The position numbers and the translations under genes were made by a program. A stretch of DNA of 7,490 nucleotides, from NCBI GenBank assembly GCA_900556055.1, contig USNJ01000101.1, positions 1-7,490 on the forward strand, read 5' to 3'. This DNA is from an uncultured Ruminococcus sp. (GTDB taxonomy: Bacteria > Bacillota > Clostridia > Oscillospirales > Ruminococcaceae). Position 1 is the first letter of the stretch. Each line of letters starts with the position of its first letter. The notes under the pieces were generated by a model. That model saw only the letters and a list, made by a program, of their open reading frames with translations, searched no databases and was not told the origin of the DNA. Shown here piece by piece: positions 1-5,818 of the stretch.

Positions 1-451
1 GCGGCATCTGTCCGATCTCCTCAAGGACAGCAAAGAAATTGCCCTCACATTCAAATTTGGCAAGTCTGTTTCCGTCGTTCACAGTTTCGAGTATCTCAGC
101 TTTCAGCTTTCCGTTTCCAAAGGAAAAACGCGTTCCCGGCTTTGCCTTTTTTCCGGGACGGACAAGTATTTCCCAAAGCTTGTCGCCCTTCTGTTCAAGA
201 AGCAGGAACTCGATAAATGCGCCGGTTCCCTCCTTTTCGCCGTAAAGACGTGCGGGCAGAACACGGGAATCATTCAGAACGAGCAGGTCACCTTTTCTGA
301 GATTTTCGCATAGATTATAAAAATGCTTGTGAGTGATCTCACCGCTCTTCCTGTCAACACACATGAGCCTTGATGCATTTCTCGGTTCAACAGGTGTCTG
401 GGCAATAAGCTCTTCCGGCAGATCATAATAGAAATCGGATTTTTTCATCAT
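1..451 (-). CDS. queA: QueA, AdoMet:tRNA ribosyltransferase-isomerase (N-terminal part, cut by window edge)
   Basis: QueA moves and isomerises the ribosyl group of S-adenosylmethionine onto 7-aminomethyl-7-deazaguanine at tRNA position 34, giving epoxyqueuosine. It is a cytoplasmic enzyme. The minus-strand reading starts MMKKSDFYYDLPEELIAQ and continues with TPVEPRNASRLM, GDLLVLNDSRVLPARLYG and WEILVRPGKKAKPGTRF. These are the family's usual N-terminal blocks in the expected order. About 150 of the usual ~340 residues are present and the frame stays open to base 1, so the gene is partial only because of the window edge. An in-frame ATG at 460-458 abuts the AAAGGGA ribosome site and is too close to it. 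ATG 451-449 lies 9 nt from it and fits, with 448-446 as alternative. It is divergent from the lysine operon. I see no convincing promoter of its own in the short gap. Confidence 0.95.
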   Translation of the reverse strand, partial: MMKKSDFYYDLPEELIAQTPVEPRNASRLMCVDRKSGEITHKHFYNLCENLRKGDLLVLNDSRVLPARLYGEKEGTGAFIEFLLLEQKGDKLWEILVRPGKKAKPGTRFSFGNGKLKAEILETVNDGNRLAKFECEGNFFAVLEEIGQMP

Positions 452-509
452 TGTAAACATTCCCTTTATTTAAAATTTTTAGTTTCCTGAATTTTTTTGC
501 ATAAACCTC

Positions 510-538
510 TTGACATATATTCAAAAAGATGCTAATAT
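510..538 (+). promoter_or_regulatory. Sigma-A promoter of the lysine operon
   Basis: The -35 box TTGACA (510-515) is a perfect consensus. It is followed by a 17-bp spacer and the -10 box TAATAT (533-538), which is preceded by TG one base upstream (530-531), an extended -10 arrangement. Transcription should start near 545, a few bases before the 5' strand of the riboswitch P1 helix. The promoter therefore looks intrinsically strong, with control left to the downstream riboswitch. This is read from the sequence; activity is inferred. Confidence 0.88.
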
Positions 539-549
539 AAACTTAATCA

Positions 550-731
550 GATAGAGGTGCGGTAAAGATAAGTAGCTCCGAACAGGCAGCCCTGCCGATC
601 ATGTCGGAAGCAAAAGGCAATACCGCCGAAGGATACGGCTTAACGGGCGGGCTGTAATTCTGGTTGCATATTTAAGAGATATGTAATTGTCATCATACTT
701 ATGCCTTAGCCGCATATGATGGAGAGCTATC
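550..731 (+). promoter_or_regulatory. Lysine riboswitch (L-box) aptamer
   Basis: The leader carries L-box landmarks in order: AGATAGAGGTGCG at the 5' end, AAGTAG, a GCCGAAG junction and GGAGAGCTATC at the 3' end. Helices I can pair by eye are P1 GATAG (550-554) with CTATC (727-731); lower P2 GCGGTA (559-564) with TACCGC (621-626); upper P2 TCCGA (577-581) with TCGGA (604-608); P3 630-639 with 651-661 (ten pairs, one bulged A); P4 CATAT with ATATG around 668-682; and P5 CATCATA (691-697) with TATGATG (715-721). GCCC at 589-592 and GGGC at 645-648 could form the L2-L3 kissing contact known for this class. Known L-boxes bind lysine and repress. Its place before asd, dapA and dapB fits exactly. 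Confidence 0.93.
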
Positions 732-766
732 GACATATTATTATACATTATAATAATCCATATGTC
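732..766 (+). other. AT-rich hairpin in the riboswitch expression platform
   Basis: Directly after the P1 3' strand, GACATAT (732-738) can pair with ATATGTC (760-766). TATTATA (739-745) can pair with TATAATA (749-755) around a CAT loop, leaving a 4-nt bulge (756-759). The arm is long but almost all A-U pairs. It abuts P1, so it may stack on P1 or act as a spacer or pause element between aptamer and terminator. Its role is inferred only. Confidence 0.5.
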
Positions 767-791
767 AATATTTCTGTTGCGTTGTATGATG

Positions 792-825
792 ATCGGCTGA
801 AAAAATTTTTTCACGCCGATTTTTT
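792..825 (+). terminator. Riboswitch-controlled intrinsic terminator
   Basis: ATCGGC (792-797) pairs with GCCGAT (815-820). Inside this the self-complementary TGAAAAAATTTTTTCA (798-813) continues the stem, with C814 bulged. A run of T residues (821-825) follows at once. This is a standard rho-independent terminator 46 nt before the asd start. By analogy with other L-boxes it should form when lysine is bound and stop transcription before asd. Confidence 0.85.
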
Positions 826-852
826 ATTTGATGAAATTTCAGGCATATGCCA

Positions 853-860
853 AAAGGAGA
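853..860 (+). promoter_or_regulatory. Ribosome-binding site that sets the asd start
   Basis: AAAGGAGA lies downstream of the first in-frame ATG (847), which rules that codon out. It lies only 2 nt before ATG 862 and 11 nt before ATG 871. The last gives a workable spacing and a protein start matching the family. Confidence 0.7.
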
Positions 861-870
861 AATGATTGAA

Positions 871-1953
871 ATGAAGCAGTATAATGTTGGTATTATCGGA
901 GCAACGGGTATGGTGGGACAGCGTTTTTCCCTTCTTCTCGCAGAGCACCCCTGGTTCAACGTAAAGGTGCTTGCAGCATCACCCAGAAGCGCAGGCAAGC
1001 GCTATGAGGACGCAGTAGGCGCAAAGTGGGCTATGACACAGCCTATCCCCGAAAAGTTTAAGGATATGGTCGTTATGGATGCAACCGCAGACATCGAAAA
1101 GATCGCATCTCAGGTCGATTTCGTTTTCTGCGCAGTAGATATGAAGAAGGACGAGATCAAGGCTCTTGAAGAGCGTTATGCAAAGGCTGAATGCCCTGTT
1201 GTTTCCAACAACTCCGCTCACAGAGCTACTCCCGATGTTCCGATGGTAGTTCCCGAGATCAACCCCGAGCACATTGAGATCATCAAGGCTCAGAGAGAAA
1301 GACTCGGCACAAAGCGCGGATTTATCGCAGTTAAGTCCAACTGCTCACTCCAGAGCTATGTTCCCGCTCTTAACGCTCTGAAGGACGCTTACGGCATCAA
1401 GCAGGCTATGGTCTGCACATATCAGGCTATCTCGGGTGCAGGCAAGACATTCGAGACAATGCCTGAAATAATCGACAATGTTATCCCCTATATCGGCGGC
1501 GAGGAAGAGAAGTCCGAGCAGGAGCCTCTTAAGATCTGGGGTCACATCGAAGGCAATAAGATCGTCAATGCAGACGGTCCCAAGATCTCCTCACAGTGCC
1601 TGAGAGTTCCCGTTTCCGACGGTCATACAGCTGCTATCTTCGTTCAGTTTGACAAGAAGCCTTCCAAGGAAGAGATAATCAGTGCTTGGAGAAATTACAG
1701 CGGCGTTCCTCAGGAGCTTGAACTTCCATCCGCTCCCAAGCAGTTCCTCCACTATTTTGAAGAGGATAACCGTCCTCAGGCTAAGCTGGACAGAAACCTT
1801 GAAAACGGCATGGCTATCTCCATCGGCCGTCTGAGAGATGACATCATCTGGGACTACAAGTTCGTATGCCTCTCCCACAACACACTGAGAGGTGCAGCAG
1901 GCGGTGCTGTCCTGATGGCTGAGCTTCTCGCTGCAAAGGGTTACTTTGACTGA
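871..1953 (+). CDS. asd: Aspartate-semialdehyde dehydrogenase
   Basis: Asd reduces aspartyl-4-phosphate with NADPH to aspartate semialdehyde, the branch point to lysine, diaminopimelate, threonine and methionine. The 360-residue protein starts MKQYNVGIIGATGMVGQ, with the GxTGMVG nucleotide-binding loop near residues 10-17. The catalytic cysteine is Cys158 in KSNCSLQ, and the substrate or proton-relay histidine is His252 in RVPVSDGHTA. Length and the C-terminal NTLRGAAGGAVLMAELL block fit the archaeal/fungal-type branch of the family rather than the E. coli type; the branch call is from memory of motifs. ATG 871 was chosen over 847 and 862 because AAAGGAGA (853-860) lies after 847 and too close to 862. 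It is first in the lysine operon, under the riboswitch. Its stop codon overlaps the next start (TGATG). Confidence 0.95.
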   Translation: MKQYNVGIIGATGMVGQRFSLLLAEHPWFNVKVLAASPRSAGKRYEDAVGAKWAMTQPIPEKFKDMVVMDATADIEKIASQVDFVFCAVDMKKDEIKALEERYAKAECPVVSNNSAHRATPDVPMVVPEINPEHIEIIKAQRERLGTKRGFIAVKSNCSLQSYVPALNALKDAYGIKQAMVCTYQAISGAGKTFETMPEIIDNVIPYIGGEEEKSEQEPLKIWGHIEGNKIVNADGPKISSQCLRVPVSDGHTAAIFVQFDKKPSKEEIISAWRNYSGVPQELELPSAPKQFLHYFEEDNRPQAKLDRNLENGMAISIGRLRDDIIWDYKFVCLSHNTLRGAAGGAVLMAELLAAKGYFD

Positions 1954-2411
1954 TGAGCATCACACTCAGAAAAGGTACGGATAAGGATGCAGAGCTTATT
2001 ATCTGCTATCTCAAAAAGCTTGCCGAATTTGAAAAAATGAGTGACAAATGCAATATCACTCCCGATGCGCTCATTAAGCTACTGAACGAGGAAAACGGTC
2101 TATGCACGCTTATCGCTGAGCAGGACGGCTCCCCCGTCGGAATGATGGCTTATTATTTCTACAAGATCGCAACATTTTCCGGTAAGCACGTTATGTATAT
2201 CGAAGATATCTACATTGACGAAAATATGCGCGGAAACGGCATCGGAAGTATGTTTTTCGATGCAGCAAAGCGTATAGCCGCCGAAAAGGACTGCGCACGC
2301 CTTGAATGGAAATGCCTTGACTGGAATCACCCGGCAAGATGCTTCTACAACAAGATCGGCGGAAGCTGCGCACCTGACGGCTGGCTTACATACACAATTG
2401 ATCTCAAATGA
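1953..2411 (+). CDS. GNAT N-acetyltransferase, spermidine/spermine (thialysine) acetyltransferase-like
   Basis: A 152-residue GNAT protein that would transfer acetyl from acetyl-CoA to an amine. The acetyl-CoA loop is RGNGIG (Arg93-Gly98). The stretches YYFYKIATFSGK, MYIEDIYIDENMRGNGIGS, LEWKCLDWNHPA and CFYNKIGG resemble the SSAT/SSAT2 branch (diamine and thialysine acetyltransferases). Tyr132 sits where these enzymes have their general-acid tyrosine. The substrate cannot be read from sequence: polyamine, lysine, thialysine or a pathway intermediate are all possible. The ATG overlaps the asd stop (TGATG), so translation is probably coupled. It is 32 nt upstream of dapA and under the same lysine riboswitch, which points to a lysine-like substrate, though this is inference. 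The GNAT fold is near certain, the substrate is not. Confidence 0.88.
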   Translation: MSITLRKGTDKDAELIICYLKKLAEFEKMSDKCNITPDALIKLLNEENGLCTLIAEQDGSPVGMMAYYFYKIATFSGKHVMYIEDIYIDENMRGNGIGSMFFDAAKRIAAEKDCARLEWKCLDWNHPARCFYNKIGGSCAPDGWLTYTIDLK

Positions 2412-2443
2412 TAATGTTATCTGATTGAAAGGATCGATTTTTT

Positions 2444-3334
2444 ATGAAGAATACAATCTTTACAGGAGCAGGCGTTGCTATCGTCACTCCTATGAATGCT
2501 GACGGCTCCATCAACTATGAGCAGTTCGGCAAGAATATTGATTTCCAGATCGAAAACGGTACAGATGCTATCATCGTATGCGGCACAACAGGCGAATCAT
2601 CTACAATGACTGATGAAGAGCATATCGAGTGCATCCGCTACTGCGTAAAGAGAACTGCAAAGAGAGTTCCCGTTATCGCAGGCACAGGAAGCAATGATAC
2701 TGCATATGCTGTTGCTCTTTCCAAGGAAGCTGAAGCTGCAGGCGTTGACGCTCTGCTCGTTGTAACTCCTTACTATAACAAAGCTTCTCAAAGAGGTCTT
2801 GTCGCTCACTTCACTGCTATCGCTGACGCTGTAAATATTCCTATCATTCTTTACAATATCCCCGGAAGAACAGGCGTAAGCATGGCTGTTGACACTATCA
2901 AGACACTTTCCGAGCACAAGAACATCTGCGCTGTCAAGGAAGCTAGCGGAAACATCAGCTTTGCTGCTAAGCTTATCGCTGCATGCGGCGACAAGATCGA
3001 CGTTTACAGCGGCAACGATGATATGATCGTTCCTCTTATGTCTCTTGGCGCAAAGGGCGTTATCTCCGTTCTTTCCAACGTTATGCCGAAGGAAACTCAC
3101 GATATGTGCCAGTACTGCCTCGACAACAATTTTGCAGAGGCTCAGAAGCTGCAGATCGGTCTGCTTGAACTTATCAACAACCTGTTTATAGATGTTAATC
3201 CTATCCCCGTAAAGGAAGCTATGAACCTTTGCGGAATGAACGCAGGCGTTCTCAGAATGCCTCTTATGGAAATGACTGATGCAAACAAGGAGACCCTCAA
3301 GGCTTCCCTCAAGAAAGTCGGTCTTGTTAAGTAA
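2444..3334 (+). CDS. dapA: 4-hydroxy-tetrahydrodipicolinate synthase
   Basis: DapA condenses pyruvate with aspartate semialdehyde, the first committed step of the diaminopimelate/lysine branch, in the cytoplasm. The 296-residue TIM-barrel protein shows GTTGES (47-52, pyruvate and hydroxyl-relay region), VVTPYYNKASQRGL and YNIPGRTGVSM. Tyr137 and Arg142 there match the catalytic Tyr and substrate-binding Arg. Schiff-base Lys165 lies in AVKEASGN. Every catalytic residue I can place is present and the length is typical (~290-300). AAAGGA (2428-2433) lies 10 nt before ATG. It receives the product of asd two genes upstream. No promoter is evident in the 32-nt gap, so it should depend on the riboswitch-controlled promoter. 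A strong hairpin follows its stop codon. Confidence 0.97.
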   Translation: MKNTIFTGAGVAIVTPMNADGSINYEQFGKNIDFQIENGTDAIIVCGTTGESSTMTDEEHIECIRYCVKRTAKRVPVIAGTGSNDTAYAVALSKEAEAAGVDALLVVTPYYNKASQRGLVAHFTAIADAVNIPIILYNIPGRTGVSMAVDTIKTLSEHKNICAVKEASGNISFAAKLIAACGDKIDVYSGNDDMIVPLMSLGAKGVISVLSNVMPKETHDMCQYCLDNNFAEAQKLQIGLLELINNLFIDVNPIPVKEAMNLCGMNAGVLRMPLMEMTDANKETLKASLKKVGLVK

Positions 3335-3353
3335 TTTACATCTGACATGATCC

Positions 3354-3386
3354 TGCCCTGCTTCGCAAAACGGAGCGGGGCATTTT
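3354..3386 (+). terminator. GC-rich intercistronic hairpin between dapA and dapB (partial terminator or processing/stability element)
   Basis: TGCCCTGCTTCG (3354-3365) pairs with CGGAGCGGGGCA (3371-3382), giving 12 continuous pairs including two G-U, around a CAAAA loop. Only four T residues follow (3383-3386), then AAAAAG. The stem is as strong as a terminator but the U tract is short. It may therefore end only part of transcription, or protect the asd-GNAT-dapA message from 3' exonucleases. It lies 22 nt before the dapB ATG, just ahead of its ribosome site. Confidence 0.65.
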
Positions 3387-3407
3387 AAAAAGAAAGGAAC
3401 GTTAATT

Positions 3408-4166
3408 ATGGTTAATGTTGTTATCAGCGGCGCTCACGGAAAAATGGGCAAGGTTATATACTCCGTTATTTCGGGACGCGATGACTGCAAGGTAATAGGC
3501 GGTATCGATCTTATTACTGAGCCTTATGCGGATTTCCCAATAGTAACAAAGGCTCAGGAGCTTTCCGCAAAGCCTGATGTTATCATTGATTTTTCTCACC
3601 CGTCAACACTTGATTCCCTGCTTGAATACGGTCTTTCCACAGGCACTGCGATAGTTTTCGCAACTACCGGATATTCCGCAGAACAGATCGAAAAGATAAA
3701 AAAGGCCGCTGAACAGATCCCTGTTTTCTTTACATTCAATATGTCACTCGGAATAAATCTTCTCTGCAAGCTGGCTAAAACAGCAGCTTCCATACTCGGC
3801 GATCAGTTTGACATCGAGATAGTTGAAAAACATCACAATCAGAAGATCGACGCTCCCAGCGGAACTGCGATCATGCTTGCAAATGCTATCAACGACACTC
3901 TCGGAGATAAGTATCAGTATGTATATGACCGTCATTCGGTACGCAAAAAGAGAGAACACAATGAGATCGGTATGCACTCCATCAGAGGCGGCACTATCGT
4001 CGGAGAGCATGACATTATTTTTGCGGGACGTGATGAGGTCATCACACTTTCCCATCAGGCTAATTCCAAGGAAGTATTTGCTGTCGGCGCTGTAAATGCC
4101 GCTGTTTTCCTTGCTGACAAGCCCGCGGGACTTTATGATATGGCTCAGCTCGTTGATGAAATGTAA
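3408..4166 (+). CDS. dapB: 4-hydroxy-tetrahydrodipicolinate reductase
   Basis: DapB reduces the DapA product with NAD(P)H to tetrahydrodipicolinate, the precursor of meso-diaminopimelate (peptidoglycan) and lysine. The 252-residue protein has the nucleotide-binding loop GAHGKMG (8-14), FATTGY, and NMSLGINLLCKLAK. It also has the signature EKHHNQKIDAPSGTA, whose His142/His143 and Lys146 cover the catalytic His and Lys positions. The tail SIRGGTIVGEHDIIFAG and SHQANSKEVFAVGAVNAAVFL is typical. Length fits the Gram-positive form (~250). AAAGGA (3393-3398) sits 9 nt before ATG. It is last in the operon, separated from dapA by a 73-nt gap with a strong hairpin, so its expression may differ from that of dapA. 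Transcription ends at the bidirectional terminator 137 nt past its stop. Confidence 0.97.
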   Translation: MVNVVISGAHGKMGKVIYSVISGRDDCKVIGGIDLITEPYADFPIVTKAQELSAKPDVIIDFSHPSTLDSLLEYGLSTGTAIVFATTGYSAEQIEKIKKAAEQIPVFFTFNMSLGINLLCKLAKTAASILGDQFDIEIVEKHHNQKIDAPSGTAIMLANAINDTLGDKYQYVYDRHSVRKKREHNEIGMHSIRGGTIVGEHDIIFAGRDEVITLSHQANSKEVFAVGAVNAAVFLADKPAGLYDMAQLVDEM

Positions 4167-4224
4167 CAGCGCGGGACTCAAAGCATGAATCAGGCGATAT
4201 CCCCGTGAGCGCGGACTGCACACA

Positions 4225-4277
4225 GCTGCGTATCAAATAAAAAGCGGCTGCATATCACGAAAGATACGCATACCGCT
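4225..4277 (+). repeat. Imperfect repeat pair able to form alternative hairpins, dapB 3' region
   Basis: GCTGCGTATC (4225-4234) and GCTGCATATC (4247-4256) are near-identical direct copies. GATACGCA (4263-4270) is a perfect complement to TGCGTATC of the first copy. It also pairs less well with the second, inside an arm AGCGG (4243-4247) / CCGCT (4273-4277). The two foldings exclude each other. The 136 nt between dapB and the terminator has no convincing ORF. It could be a processed 3' end, a repeat remnant or chance. Confidence 0.45.
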
Positions 4278-4302
4278 CAGGTAAAATATCCAAAAATATG
4301 AT

Positions 4303-4335
4303 AAAAACGGCACTTCGTAACGAAATGCCGTTTTT
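4303..4335. terminator. Bidirectional rho-independent terminator between dapB and mscS
   Basis: AAAAACGGCA (4303-4312) pairs with TGCCGTTTTT (4326-4335), and inside it TTCG (4314-4317) pairs with CGAA (4321-4324) around a TAA loop, with one C-A mismatch. The arm gives a U run on both strands, so it can end the lysine operon message (plus) and the mscS message (minus). The mscS stop codon ends one base from the stem. Confidence 0.88.
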
Positions 4336-4336
4336 C

Positions 4337-5188
4337 TTATTTAACGATGTTGACATCAAGCTTGTTGTACGGGATCGTGATATCGTTCTTGTCGAACTCT
4401 TCCTTGACCTGCTCCATCATGTCAAAGTAAACATCCCAGTAATTCTCGGTGTTCACCCAGACTTTTGCTGAGATCACGATAGCACTTTCGCCGTGGCTCA
4501 GCATCCTCACTGAAGGTGCGGGGTCGGACAGTATCAGTCTGTTTTCGGCGATCACTTCGCTGATAACCTTCACTGCTTTGTGGAAATCACAGCTGTAATC
4601 AATGCTGAACTGCAGATCGACACGTCTGTGCGGCTCCTCGCTGTAATTTACGACAGTAGATGTAGACACGCTTCCGTTCGGGCAATGGATCACCTTGTTA
4701 TCGTTGGTTTTTATCTTTGTGCAGACGATGCCTATCTCTTCAACGATTCCTTCAACACCGCCGAATGATACATAATCGCCGATCTTGAACGGCTTTGTTG
4801 ACATTATGAGAAATCCGCCTGCGATATTTCCGAGGCTGTCCTTAAGAGCAAGACCTATTGCAACGCCTGCTGTTGTGATAACTGCGATTATCGATGTCAT
4901 AGGCACACCGAGGACGGAAAGGACGGTCACAACTGTTATGCACTTCATTGAAATATTTATCAGCGAACGCAGAAATTTGAAGATGGTTTTGTCGATCTTT
5001 CCTGACTTTCCTCCCCTGTCAACGATCTTTAAGACAATTTTCATCACTATCTCACAGACGATGAATATTATCAGTGCAAAAATCAGAGTCGGAAGAAAGT
5101 TCAGTATATTGTCCCATATTTTGGACAGAAATGATACCCCTTGAGTTATATCCTCCTGTATGGTTTCAATTGCATCTGCATTTTCCAT
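4337..5188 (-). CDS. mscS: Small-conductance mechanosensitive channel, MscS family
   Basis: An inner-membrane channel that opens under membrane tension to release solutes during osmotic downshock. The chosen 283-residue form is close to E. coli MscS (286). TM1 is about residues 29-54 and TM2 about 75-95. The pore helix TM3 (97-130) contains the Gly/Ala-rich AGVAIGLALKDSLGNIAGG, followed by the beta domain PFKIGDYVSFGGVEGIVEEIG and the HCPNG motif (168-172). The C-terminal alpha/beta domain is complete. ATG at 5188-5186 is preceded by GAAAGGA (5206-5200). A 20-codon upstream extension of the frame is rejected because the likely promoter lies inside it. It appears monocistronic, with its own promoter and the bidirectional terminator at its end. 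The exact subfamily within MscS is not resolved. Confidence 0.94.
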   Translation of the reverse strand: MENADAIETIQEDITQGVSFLSKIWDNILNFLPTLIFALIIFIVCEIVMKIVLKIVDRGGKSGKIDKTIFKFLRSLINISMKCITVVTVLSVLGVPMTSIIAVITTAGVAIGLALKDSLGNIAGGFLIMSTKPFKIGDYVSFGGVEGIVEEIGIVCTKIKTNDNKVIHCPNGSVSTSTVVNYSEEPHRRVDLQFSIDYSCDFHKAVKVISEVIAENRLILSDPAPSVRMLSHGESAIVISAKVWVNTENYWDVYFDMMEQVKEEFDKNDITIPYNKLDVNIVK

Positions 5189-5224
5189 TTTTATAAACGT
5201 CCTTTCATTTAAAGAATAAATTTT

Positions 5225-5253
5225 ATAATACAACAAAAAGCGGGACATTTAAA
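5225..5253 (-). promoter_or_regulatory. Probable promoter of mscS
   Basis: Read on the minus strand, TTTAAA (5253-5248) lies 17 bp before TATTAT (5230-5225), a fair -35/-10 pair. The start would be near 5218, leaving a ~30-nt leader with GAAAGGA. It lies just beyond the terminator of the upstream minus-strand gene, which makes an independent promoter necessary. Confidence 0.6.
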
Positions 5254-5275
5254 GCGCAGGGCGTAAACCTTTTGT

Positions 5276-5315
5276 AAAAAAAGCAGGACCTTACAAATCA
5301 GACTGTAAGATCCTG
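5276..5315 (-). terminator. Intrinsic terminator of the CAA / Pcp-like unit
   Basis: On the minus strand CAGGATCTTACA (5315-5304) pairs with TGTAAGGTCCTG (5295-5284), 11 pairs plus one A-C mismatch, around an 8-nt loop. It is followed by C and seven T residues (5282-5276). The hairpin overlaps the last codons and the stop of the Pcp-like gene (stop 5300-5298). It should stop transcription before mscS. Confidence 0.88.
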
Positions 5316-5798
5316 TTTATCTTCAATATAGTCAAGAAATCCTTCGATTGCTTCCATAAACCTTTTTTTATTGGATATTTTATCTATCCTCGGGATATGC
5401 AGCAGTATGACCGACACATCCGGACACTCGTCACGCACACATTTGAGTGCTGCGGAATACAGCAGATTTCCCCACGATTTTCCCGCATTTGACGAGAGAT
5501 ATGAGCCAAAGCCCATTGATCGAAAAAAAAGCACTGCGTCCGAACAGCAGAAATCGGTAGTGATAAGCCCTTCATCGCTCATTGCTGCGATCTCTGCGGT
5601 TATTTTGTCACTTAGACCGTATTTTTCGCAGAATATGACCACTTTGCTGTACTTACCCGACCTTATCTCGTCAGTCAGTACAGCAGGCGCAGCTGCCCTG
5701 TCGGTATCAAGCACAAGCTTTGCGCAGTCATGCTTTATCGTATTGAGCGTTTTGTGCGATGAACTTTTTATCCCCTTTATCCCTACTGTCAGTATCAT
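5298..5798 (-). CDS. Pyroglutamyl-peptidase I (peptidase C15)-like protein lacking the catalytic cysteine
   Basis: A 166-residue protein, no signal peptide or membrane segment, so probably cytoplasmic. Several pieces echo pyroglutamyl-peptidase I, which removes N-terminal pyroglutamate: VVIFCEKYGLSDKITAE (51-69) matches the Glu active-site block (G-x4-[LIV]-[ST]-x-E), SSNAGKSWGNLLY (102-114) the Cys block (AGxxxCN), and VILLHIP (130-136) the His block. Glu69 and His134 are kept, but Gly110 stands where the nucleophilic Cys belongs. The protein is also shorter than the usual ~200-215 residues. It is likely a non-peptidase relative, or has other chemistry. The start is firm: GGAGG (5808-5804) lies 5 nt before ATG. 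It begins 20 nt after the CAA gene with no terminator between, so the two are probably co-transcribed. The family link is from motif memory. Confidence 0.62.
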   Translation of the reverse strand: MILTVGIKGIKSSSHKTLNTIKHDCAKLVLDTDRAAAPAVLTDEIRSGKYSKVVIFCEKYGLSDKITAEIAAMSDEGLITTDFCCSDAVLFFRSMGFGSYLSSNAGKSWGNLLYSAALKCVRDECPDVSVILLHIPRIDKISNKKRFMEAIEGFLDYIEDKQDLTV

Positions 5799-5818
5799 TT
5801 CCGCCTCCGAAAGCTGCG

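Noticed and set aside
39..245. 68-codon plus-strand open frame in the first 250 bases
   Set aside because: It lies wholly antisense to queA, whose protein blocks are unmistakable.
452..545. Separate promoter for queA on the minus strand
   Set aside because: Candidate boxes (TTTATG with TAAAAA at 18 bp, TTGAAT with TATGCA at 15 bp) are too far from consensus or badly spaced to report.
600..814. Minus-strand open frame within the lysine riboswitch region
   Set aside because: The region is explained by a structured RNA leader on the plus strand. The frame has no ribosome site or family resemblance.
847..870. Earlier in-frame start codons for asd at 847 and 862
   Set aside because: The ribosome site AAAGGAGA (853-860) lies downstream of 847 and only 2 nt from 862. 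The family-like protein start begins at 871.
2597..3100. 167-codon minus-strand open frame inside dapA
   Set aside because: It is antisense to a clear dapA, has no family resemblance, and is explained by the codon bias of the real gene.
3744..4223. 159-codon minus-strand open frame across the end of dapB
   Set aside because: It is antisense to the conserved dapB signature region and resembles no known protein.
5189..5248. 20-codon N-terminal extension of mscS
   Set aside because: The likely -10 box (5225-5230) lies within it, and GAAAGGA at 5206-5200 points to the start at 5188.
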